The notes below the pieces were generated by a model that was not told where the DNA came from, did not search any database, and saw only the letters and a list, made by a program, of their open reading frames with translations. The translations under genes were made by a program, and so were the position numbers. A DNA stretch of 13,117 nucleotides from CAYSLA01 sp964431685 (GTDB lineage: Bacteria; Armatimonadota; UBA5829), in the NCBI GenBank assembly GCA_964431685.1, contig CAYSLA010000094.1, positions 1-13,117 on the forward strand, read 5' to 3'. Below are positions 1 to 6,045 of the stretch, piece after piece. The stretch's first letter is position 1. Each line of letters begins with the position of its first letter.

Positions 1-193
1 GGATGATAAGCGCCATAGCGTCGGCAAACTCATCAGCCAAATCCGCAGGCAATCCAGCAGCTTCCTCTATCCGCCGCAGCCGCTCATCGAGGTTGGCAAG
101 CAAGTCCAGCACATGGTTTCGAATGACGCCGTCTCGTTTTTCGGAGGGCGACGGGATGAACTCAGTCATCCCGCCGCGTCGATGAACACGCAT
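1..193 (-). CDS. Unrecognised small helical protein, 3' end outside window
   Basis: An open frame begins with ATG at 193 on the minus strand and is still open at the left edge, giving 64 visible residues. The start is chosen because AAGGAGG (204-198) lies 4 bases upstream; this is a perfect Shine-Dalgarno at short spacing, and the next in-frame ATG (169) is too far from it. The SD overlaps the TAA of the preceding frame (205-203), so the two are probably co-translated. The protein starts basic (MRVHRRGG) and then becomes a charged amphipathic helix (VLDLLANLDERLRRIEE), possibly a short coiled coil. I do not recognise the family. A small phage accessory or tail-region protein is one possibility, because the upstream fragment looks tail-like, but that is inference. 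Confidence 0.6.
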   Translation of the reverse strand, partial: MRVHRRGGMTEFIPSPSEKRDGVIRNHVLDLLANLDERLRRIEEAAGLPADLADEFADAMALII

Positions 194-202
194 AGCCCCT
201 CC

Positions 203-346
203 TTAGCTCAAGGTCGCGCCCAAGGAGTGGATGCGCGGATAGATCAGGTTGTTGCCGGTCATTACAGCCTTGTAGCGAACCCTATTTCCGGCCGGATTGG
301 TGAACGCCCCGGCGGCTAGTACTTCATTATGAAATGCGGTGCGATC
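203..346 (-). pseudogene. C-terminal fragment, possibly phage tail-like protein
   Basis: This minus-strand frame is open from about 346, just after an in-frame TGA at 349-347, to TAA at 205-203. It has no plausible start codon. The readable end includes NPAGNRVRYKAVMTGNN and YPRIHSLGATLS. This 'parameter-rich beta strand, then final beta strand' pattern is what I associate with the C-termini of phage tail or other beta-sandwich structural proteins. The TAA overlaps the SD of the gene that follows, so its 3' end still behaves as part of an operon. The 5' part is missing or replaced: it overlaps the last codons of the Calx-beta fragment in another frame, which points to a recombination joint near 318-346. 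The family assignment is weak. Confidence 0.4.
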
Positions 347-801
347 TCAAGCCACCTGCCCGACACATCTGTTCTAAGGATACCCCTCGCAGATGCGTAG
401 TCGCCAGTCTTGACCGTCGCCAGATAGCCAGAGGCACGAATGACAATCGGCGTGGGCGAACCGTAGCTAAGAGTGAACCGGTCAGAATCGATCTCGCTCA
501 CCCTGCCCCAGAACTTGAACAGATAGACTCCTGCGGCACTATCCATGATTGTGTGCTGTGCCGACTCATCAAGCACAATCGTCAGCGTCGCGTTGGTGGG
601 AGTGCCCAGCGTCGCACCGCCTATGGGTGAACTGAGCATAAGGTTCACGGTTTCATCCGGTTCTACCTCCGTGTCTCCCAGCACGGCCACGGTGAAGGTC
701 TTGGTCCCCGCCTCACCGTTGGCCCATCTCAAGGCCCACGCCATCAGCACGGTCGGTGCAAGCATACTACGCCTCGCGGCCAAATGCAGGCAAAACCGCA
801 A
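316..801 (-). pseudogene. Truncated Calx-beta surface-protein fragment
   Basis: The first about 25 residues do not look like protein. From WANGEAGTKTFTV onward the frame reads as the second half of a Calx-beta domain, with the typical DTEVEPDETVNLMLS and GGATLGTP...ATLTI strands (about residues 27-75). A second small beta-rich module follows (about residues 90-155: FWGRVSEIDSDRFTL, then GYLATVKTGDYASARGIL). The latter matches short barrel-like modules seen at the end of secreted repeat proteins. A Calx-beta domain is about 90-100 residues, so its first strands are lost. The bases just upstream (about 735-790) give only scrambled pieces of the expected strands in the other frames. There is no signal peptide and the start would be TTG. 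I read this as the decayed 3' end of a large secreted or adhesive protein gene. Confidence 0.5.
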
Positions 802-925
802 AACAGGACTGTTGCCGAGAGCAGGAAGAGGCGTTAGCGAATTGCACTCGGCAAGGGCCGGATACGCCGCTGAGACACCCGGGTTCTGCGGCTGAAAACT
901 TCTGCAGAATTCTTTACCAGACCCC

Positions 926-954
926 TTGACATCGCCAGTGTTCGGTGTTACAAT
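926..954 (+). promoter_or_regulatory. Sigma70-type promoter for the lacI-family gene
   Basis: TTGACA (926-931) and TACAAT (949-954) are separated by 17 bases. This is a perfect -35, a 5/6 -10 and optimal spacing. Transcription would start near 961, leaving a leader of about 180 bases before the regulator at 1140. A second TATAAT lies in the leader at 1033-1038 but has no good -35 at 16-18 bases, so it is a weaker candidate. Confidence 0.7.
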
Positions 955-994
955 TCATGTAGTTAAACCTTTGCGGTACTACGTTTGATATTAT

Positions 995-1011
995 CATTGA
1001 GCACATCAATG
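995..1011. promoter_or_regulatory. 17-bp palindrome, candidate operator
   Basis: CATTGA-gcaca-TCAATG is a perfect 6-bp inverted repeat around a 5-base centre. It lies about 35 bases downstream of the predicted transcription start and just upstream of the second TATAAT. LacI-family repressors bind palindromes of about this length and often control their own gene. The usual central CG of LacI-family operators is not present, so the assignment to this regulator is only a guess. Confidence 0.28.
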
Positions 1012-1139
1012 GTCTTGTGGGTTCGGTGGGTGTATAATGAGTTGAGGCTCCCACTGGCGCGCGTCGCCGGGGTTCGTTCCTGATGCAGGGCTGAGGCTCC
1101 AGACAGACTGCGGAAAACAAGACAGAGGTGCATAAGGCT

Positions 1140-2120
1140 ATGCGAGTTACAATAAAACACATTGCGGAACATCTGGATCTTTCTGTTGCGACCGTATCTC
1201 GCGTGTTGAGCAAGGTTGATGATCCATTTATCTCTGATTCGACCAGGGCGCGGGTGACTTCAAAGGCCAATGAGCTGGGTTACGTGCCAAATCGGGCGGC
1301 CAGAGCTTTGGTGACGGGACGAACAAATACCATCGAGCTGCAGTTGCCTCCGTCCGATCATTTCAGCTCGCAGATTTCCAAGGCGATGATCGATATTCTG
1401 CGCGAGCGGGACTACGACGTGGTTGTGCACGATCTGGTCCCGGGACCAGCGATCCAGGGCGGCATTCCAGTCAGCAGGGCACTGTGGCCAGCAGACGGTA
1501 TCATTAGTATGGCTAACGGGTCCGTGATCGACTCGTTCCTTGAGTCTCAGGCGGCCAATCTCGTCAGCATTGGCGCTTACTTCAGCGAGAGAGTCGACTA
1601 TGTCGGCCTGGATCTATACCCTGGAACTCTGGATGGAGTGCGCCACCTGATTGCCACAGGCTGTCGGCGGATCGCCTACTTGGGCGATCGCAACGCAGAC
1701 TTCAGAAATGAGGCCAGAGGCATCGCCTATCATCAGGCGATGGATGAAGCCGGACTGCAGTGCGAGTATATCCTGGGCAACGACAGCACCAAGCTCGGCG
1801 CTAAGAGAGCTGTGTGCGAGTATATACGGCAATACGGCCACCCCGACGGCATCTTCTGCCACAATGATACCAGAGCCCTGGGAGCTCTGCGCGGTCTTTG
1901 TGACATAGGTATGCGCGTTCCCGATGACGTGAAACTGATAGGTTGCGACGGCATCGAGGACACCGAATATGTGAACCCGTCAATAAGTACCATCGTGACT
2001 CCTATCGACGAAATGTGCGAACTGGCCTGGAGGTTTCTCCAGGCCCGAATGGAGAACCCGACTGCGCCCAAACAGCAGGCCATGCTTCGTCCCGCCTTTG
2101 TGCGCAGAGAGTCCTGTTAG
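1140..2120 (+). CDS. LacI-family transcriptional regulator
   Basis: This is a 326-residue DNA-binding repressor of standard LacI length. Residues 4-23 form the helix-turn-helix (TIKHIAEHLDLSVATVSRVL). Residues 47-62 carry the hallmark YVPNRAARALVTGRT hinge-helix segment. The rest is a periplasmic-binding-protein-like sugar-sensing core, with the typical DGIFCHNDTRALGALR and VPDDVKLIGCDGIEDTEYVNPSISTI motifs near the C-terminus. ATG at 1140 is preferred over GTG at 1128 because GAGGTG (1125-1130) is a good SD 9 bases before it and the protein then begins as LacI proteins do. The coding region that follows starts 24 bases downstream with its own SD, so this is probably a local regulator of the glycosidase cluster. 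The inducer cannot be told from sequence. There is no sign of damage. Confidence 0.92.
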   Translation: MRVTIKHIAEHLDLSVATVSRVLSKVDDPFISDSTRARVTSKANELGYVPNRAARALVTGRTNTIELQLPPSDHFSSQISKAMIDILRERDYDVVVHDLVPGPAIQGGIPVSRALWPADGIISMANGSVIDSFLESQAANLVSIGAYFSERVDYVGLDLYPGTLDGVRHLIATGCRRIAYLGDRNADFRNEARGIAYHQAMDEAGLQCEYILGNDSTKLGAKRAVCEYIRQYGHPDGIFCHNDTRALGALRGLCDIGMRVPDDVKLIGCDGIEDTEYVNPSISTIVTPIDEMCELAWRFLQARMENPTAPKQQAMLRPAFVRRESC

Positions 2121-2144
2121 CCCGACTAATTCGGAGGTGCAAAG

Positions 2145-2348
2145 ATGAATAGAACAGGATTTACGTTAATCGAGCTTCTCGTTGTAATTGATAACGGTCT
2201 GATTCCGGATGGCGACTACGTGGCCTATCTCAGAGACACAGGAGCATCGCTAAGCCAGACACTGCGCACGGCCTCAAGGCAGGTACGATCTATCATCTGC
2301 GATACCGCGACAACTCAACTTCGGTGTGGACAGCCTACAGTCAGGTGA
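2145..2348 (+). pseudogene. Prepilin-like N-terminus joined to carbohydrate-binding module, frameshifted
   Basis: GGAGG (2133-2137) sits 7 bases before ATG 2145. Residues 1-15 (MNRTGFTLIELLVVI) are a textbook type IV prepilin or pseudopilin leader: basic start, Gly-Phe cleavage site, Glu at +5. A real prepilin continues with a further 15 or so hydrophobic residues. Here the frame turns abruptly polar at residue 16 (DNGLIPDGDYVAYLRDTG). That segment looks instead like the start of a galactose-binding-type module of the 'DGDYVAYL...SLSQTL' kind found ahead of secreted glycosidases. After SLSQTL the homology leaves this frame. It continues as GLKAGTIYHLRYRDNSTSVW in the frame of the downstream hydrolase, so the residues from about position 43 to the stop are frameshift nonsense. 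The start region therefore belongs to the same broken gene as 2270-4516. Confidence 0.65.
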
Positions 2349-4516
2349 CAGTGAAGATCGGAGCGCAGACTCTGGATTGGCACTACTTCAGTCCGGTGGA
2401 TGCCCCCTGGACGTACACGACGCCATTCTATACCAGAGAGGTTGACTTCACTGTGCCTGCGGACGGCGACTATGTGCTGTCGTTCACCCAGACTGGCGTC
2501 GTTCCTCCAGAACTGCCCAACTACCACCCATGTTCACTCGTGGATGACATAAGTGTGAGCCTGCCCGACTGGATGAACAATACGCTCGGGATAGACGACA
2601 ATGTCCCGGCTCCGTGGACGCCGTTGGTAGTGTCAAGCGGCGCAATAGGATGCTGGAATCGCAACTACAACTTCGGCAACTCCGCTTTCCCGACACAGAT
2701 CACCATCGGCGGGGCGAACTTGCTTACCGGACCCATCGAACTCCGAGGCAACTCATCCGGCCAGAACTTCAACTGGAAGAACAGCGTATCCTCTGTTACG
2801 CAGACGGGACAGAGCAAGGTCACATATTCCACAACGGCTCACAGCGCGGGCATCGATATGTCTGTCGTCAAGACGGTCGAGTTTGATGGATTCATGCGCA
2901 TAGACGTTACCCTGAGTCCAGATTGCGGCACAAGGAAGATAGACAGACTCTCCCTGCGCATACCCGTTGACAAACGCTACGCCAAGTACAGATATGGCTA
3001 CGGCAACATAGCGGGCGGCGGGGAGGGAGTGCATTTCCCCACAGAGAAGGATATTGTGGGCGCATTGCGCACTCCCTGGCGCAGTGACTTCCTGCCCGGT
3101 CTCTGGATCGGGGACACAAGTCACGGCATCGCCTGGTACAGCGAGAGCCAGAAGAACTGGTCGCAGAAGCTGCCCAACAACGCGCAGACCCTGGAATCGG
3201 ACGGCGGATCCATCGTACTTCAGGTGAACTTCATCGATACGCCGGTTGAAATCTCGGGGCCCATCACTCTGACGTTCGGCATGCAGGCCACGCCGGTAAA
3301 ACCTTTCCCCAGGCCAAACAACTGGCTCACATACCGTCCGGTCGAGTGCCCCGGCAATAAGCTGTTCTTTATGGGATGGGGCGGAGGCGCTCGGTGGGGC
3401 GGCTACCCTGTGATCGGAAATCCGAGCTTGCCGATTACTGACCCAATGGCATTTGACGATACGGCATTCAAGGCATCACTTGACGAAAGACATGCCCAGG
3501 GCCTCTACTTGCCTATGTACCTGAATGCCGGGACGATGGTCCTGGACATCCCGGAGGTCCAGGCAAACTACCAAGTCTGGGAGACCAACCCTGTGCTGGC
3601 CCTGAGCAATGATATGGGACAGCCAATGACCCACGCATGCCCCAGGGTCAAAGACTGGCAGGACCTCTTCCTTTATCGCATGAATGAGTTCTTCAGCAAG
3701 TACGATCTGGACGCTATCTACATGGATTTCGGTTTCCTTCAGAGGTGCGATAACGCTCTGCACGGATGCGGCTACGATACCGCGGACGGGCGCCAGGGCA
3801 CCTGGCCGATCTTTGCGCATCGCGAGCTTCACAAGCGCATATACAAGATACTGAAGAAGGCCAGGCCGGAATCGGCTTTGGTCACGCTGGGGCACCCTGG
3901 GGGATCTCTGAACCTGCCACACATCAACTTCTGGGATGCTTCTGTGGAAGGTGAGTACATCAACGTCGATATCCGCGGACCGGTCTATGAAAAAGGCTAC
4001 ACTGCGTTCTACTCTCCGGAGAGGTTCGCCGCCGAGTTCAGCGGACGCACGTTCAACTCAGTGCCGATGTCCATGTTCTACACAGTGAACAACAACACTC
4101 AGCGAACCAGAACTGTTTTCGCCATGGCTCTCGCGCACGGCTCGATTGTTTGGCCCGCGTGGATCGACTTGCCAGGGGTCGTCTATCCTGTGTACTATGC
4201 TCTGGACAGATTCGGAGTGGCGGATATCGAGGAGTTCCTTCCTTACTGGAACAATCGCGGCGCCGTGGCGACCGACCACGCTGGCTCCGCATACGCCACG
4301 GTCTACAAGAAGAAGGGCAAGTCTCTCATAGTCGTATCCAATCTCTCGGAGAACAATATGGATGTTCACGTTCAGATCGACCCAAAGGTGCTCGGGCTCA
4401 AAAGCAACCTGGTGGTGAAGGATCTCGAGTCCGAAGGCCTTCTCGCAGTGCAATCTTCGGGTGCAACAGTGTCTGTTCCAAAGAAGGACTTTCGTCTGCT
4501 TGTAGTAAGTAACTGA
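2324..4516 (+). CDS. Glycoside hydrolase, DUF6067/GH123-like, 5' end frameshifted
   Basis: The long frame gives 730 residues from a nominal GTG at 2324 that has no SD. Recognisable protein extends upstream in the same frame to about 2270, so 2324 is not a natural start. Residues 1-80 finish a jelly-roll carbohydrate-binding module. From WMNNTLGIDDNVPAPWTP (83-100) the order follows DUF6067 proteins: a beta-sandwich (to about 325, with LPGLWIGDTSHGIAWYSES at 258-275), then a TIM-barrel-like region (about 335-640) with DAIYMDFG (463-470), HGCGYDTADGR (480-490) and DASVEGEYI (538-546), then a C-terminal beta domain (645-730). Acidic residues D468, E542 and E544 sit where catalytic acids would be expected, but I cannot assign them. 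The likely role is extracellular glycan hydrolysis. Lacking an intact N-terminus, export and activity are doubtful. The 2.2-kb frame itself is otherwise undamaged, so the frameshift is recent or a sequence error. Confidence 0.72.
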   Translation: MWTAYSQVTVKIGAQTLDWHYFSPVDAPWTYTTPFYTREVDFTVPADGDYVLSFTQTGVVPPELPNYHPCSLVDDISVSLPDWMNNTLGIDDNVPAPWTPLVVSSGAIGCWNRNYNFGNSAFPTQITIGGANLLTGPIELRGNSSGQNFNWKNSVSSVTQTGQSKVTYSTTAHSAGIDMSVVKTVEFDGFMRIDVTLSPDCGTRKIDRLSLRIPVDKRYAKYRYGYGNIAGGGEGVHFPTEKDIVGALRTPWRSDFLPGLWIGDTSHGIAWYSESQKNWSQKLPNNAQTLESDGGSIVLQVNFIDTPVEISGPITLTFGMQATPVKPFPRPNNWLTYRPVECPGNKLFFMGWGGGARWGGYPVIGNPSLPITDPMAFDDTAFKASLDERHAQGLYLPMYLNAGTMVLDIPEVQANYQVWETNPVLALSNDMGQPMTHACPRVKDWQDLFLYRMNEFFSKYDLDAIYMDFGFLQRCDNALHGCGYDTADGRQGTWPIFAHRELHKRIYKILKKARPESALVTLGHPGGSLNLPHINFWDASVEGEYINVDIRGPVYEKGYTAFYSPERFAAEFSGRTFNSVPMSMFYTVNNNTQRTRTVFAMALAHGSIVWPAWIDLPGVVYPVYYALDRFGVADIEEFLPYWNNRGAVATDHAGSAYATVYKKKGKSLIVVSNLSENNMDVHVQIDPKVLGLKSNLVVKDLESEGLLAVQSSGATVSVPKKDFRLLVVSN

Positions 4517-4528
4517 TATGGGGCCAGT

Positions 4529-4792
4529 TTGTCCGGAACACAGACTACTCGGCCAGAGGAGCGAATATTGAGCACAAACACGAATCACGACATCGAGTTC
4601 CCAAAGGTCATACAAAGATGGGATGAGCTTTATCCGCTGGAGCAAACACGGGTGATTCAACTGCTTGTTGAGCAGGTCACAGTGAGCACCGATGGCATGC
4701 GGGTGCGCATCCGGTCGAACGGCCTGCACTCGCTCGTGAGTGAACTGAAGAGCGTACAAGATAGAACGGAAAGCGAGGAGTGCCTGGTATGA
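4529..4792 (+). pseudogene. C-terminal remnant of a large serine recombinase
   Basis: The frame opens 12 bases after the hydrolase stop, in the same frame, with TTG as the only early start and no good SD. Residues from about 24 (FPKVIQRWDELYPLEQ) through RVIQLLVEQVTVSTDGMRVRIRSNGLHSLVSEL are characteristic of the extreme C-terminus of phage- or transposon-type large serine recombinases ('WDELFPAEQARIVQLLVERV'). The catalytic resolvase domain with its nucleophilic serine, the recombinase domain and the zinc ribbon are all missing. The first about 20 residues are unrelated. The homology therefore starts near 4590, and a deletion or insertion joint lies between 4517 and 4600. Its TGA (4790-4792) overlaps the next ATG in an ATGA, so the original recombinase operon arrangement survives at the 3' end. 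It cannot catalyse recombination. Confidence 0.72.
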
Positions 4793-5205
4793 CGAGGGGG
4801 ACTGTGCTTGAAACCAGCGACCACGGGCTGGTTGTCGATGTGCCACTGAAACTGAAGAAACGCGCTGGACGGAAAGAGGTCATCCTAACGGATGTATCCG
4901 GCGGTGGGGCCATAGAACGCATGCCGCACCAGGAGGCGCTGGTCGTCGCCCTGGCCCGCGCTCACCGTTGGCAGAAGCTTCTCGACGATGGCAAGTTCAA
5001 GTCGGTCTCTGACCTCGCACGCGAGATCGGCTTGGACCCGTCATTCACCGCCCGGCTGCTTCGGCTTACGCTGCTCGCGCCGGACATCGTTGAGGCAATT
5101 CTACTGGGTGAAGAACCGGGAGGATTGTCGCTGACTAAGCTGACACAGCAAGTGCCTACGCAGTGGGCGGAACAGAGAGAGGAACTTGGACTTGCCAGCC
5201 GTTAG
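4789..5205 (+). CDS. Small recombinase-associated HTH-like protein
   Basis: This 138-residue protein starts at ATG 4789. GAGGAG (4775-4780) lies 8 bases upstream and the ATG overlaps the recombinase TGA, so it is translationally coupled. An in-frame GTG at 4780 lies inside the SD and is rejected. Residues 17-32 are a basic strand region (VDVPLKLKKRAGRKEVIL). Residues 50-66 hold ALVVALARAHRWQKLLDDG, and 70-100 look like a helix-turn-helix (SVSDLAREIGLDPSFTARLLRLTLLAPDI). Proteins of this design regularly follow large serine recombinases in phage-derived or transposon loci. Their function is, to my knowledge, not established; a DNA-binding accessory factor is a reasonable inference. The gene looks intact although its partner is truncated. 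Confidence 0.75.
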   Translation: MTRGTVLETSDHGLVVDVPLKLKKRAGRKEVILTDVSGGGAIERMPHQEALVVALARAHRWQKLLDDGKFKSVSDLAREIGLDPSFTARLLRLTLLAPDIVEAILLGEEPGGLSLTKLTQQVPTQWAEQREELGLASR

Positions 5206-5278
5206 GATCAGATCAGTATAGCGGCAGGTGGTCACTATCCTCCATCAGCACTCACGCCTGCCTGAGACTGCACTTTGC

Positions 5279-6031
5279 CTACGCGTGTCTCAATCGTCCC
5301 ATCGCCAGTAGAATCCCGTGTATGATGCTCCATGGATGCGGAGGGTCACCAGGAATGTATGCAGACACGGGCAGCAAGCCTGACACCCCATTTGCCTCTG
5401 CGTAACCACCGCCGTGCAAGCCTCCGCTGATGGCGCTGACACCAACAGCGATCACAATATGAGGTTCAGCCATGGCCTCATAGCACCGGCGCAATGGTTC
5501 ATTCATTGCTCGTCCGACTGGACCTGTAACAAGCAAGGCATCTGCGAACCTCGGCGAAGCAACAAAGTGTATGCCGAAACGTGCTATATCGAATATCGCA
5601 TTGGTACTGGCAACAACTTCCAAGTCGCTTGCGTTGTCACCCGTGGAGACTTCACGAATATGCATCGAGCGCCGGAATGGTAGATGAGTTGGTATCGATG
5701 CAGTGGTGGGCTTGGTGCGGTTAGTCAGGAGCAATTCCTCGCGCGTAGCGACTGCTGTCTGAGTCGAGAGGTCACGCTCTAGTGTTCCTGAAGAGCAAAT
5801 CTCAACACAAGCATTGCAGCCAATACAACGTCCACGATCAAGTGTGACTACATCATCTATCACACCTATGGCCTTTGTGGGACAGACTTTGGCACAACGC
5901 CCACATTCTACGCCTAAGCACGGAGATGCCGTTACCATTGGCAGTCCGTTGGCATCATCGGGTAGTGCGGGAAACAAGTCCCTCTGGGTGATGACTCCCG
6001 TTCTCAATATAGTGAAGAGTGGATTTCCCAT
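5279..6031 (-). CDS. hyfI: Hyf-like small subunit with fused 2[4Fe-4S] domain, proximal-cluster Cys missing
   Basis: The protein has 250 residues. Residues 1-105 resemble HyfH/HycF: C38-x4-C43-x2-C46-x3-C50-P and C69-x2-C72-x2-C75-x3-C79, ligands for two [4Fe-4S] clusters. Residues 118-247 are a NuoB/HyfI fold (NAIFDIARFGIHFVASPRFADALLVTGPV at 145-172). In working NuoB/HyfI proteins this part binds the proximal cluster through four cysteines. Here the matching places read GDNASD (D132, S135), GVSAISGG (S199) and PGDPP (D229), so all four are lost. The rest of the fold is well kept, which argues against decay. ATG 6031 follows AAGGA in TAAGGAAG, 11 bases upstream, inside the hyfG stop; the gap to hyfG is 14 bases. 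The C-terminus is shared with the family, so it is not truncated. It probably docks on HyfG as the peripheral arm. It is the last gene of the operon. Confidence 0.85.
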   Translation of the reverse strand: MGNPLFTILRTGVITQRDLFPALPDDANGLPMVTASPCLGVECGRCAKVCPTKAIGVIDDVVTLDRGRCIGCNACVEICSSGTLERDLSTQTAVATREELLLTNRTKPTTASIPTHLPFRRSMHIREVSTGDNASDLEVVASTNAIFDIARFGIHFVASPRFADALLVTGPVGRAMNEPLRRCYEAMAEPHIVIAVGVSAISGGLHGGGYAEANGVSGLLPVSAYIPGDPPHPWSIIHGILLAMGRLRHA

Positions 6032-6045
6032 AAGCTCATACTTCC

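Noticed and set aside
914..1270. 118-codon minus-strand open frame across the lacI promoter and leader
   Set aside because: It overlaps a strong plus-strand promoter and the start of the lacI-family gene, and its composition is not protein-like.
4058..4846. 262-codon minus-strand open frame opposite the glycosidase end and recombinase remnant
   Set aside because: It lies antisense to two recognisable plus-strand coding regions, has no SD and shows no recognisable motif.
5223..5262. GGCAGG...CCTGCC inverted repeat between the recombinase companion and hyfI as a bidirectional terminator
   Set aside because: The arms are only 6 bp around a loop of about 28 bases, and no T-run follows on either strand.
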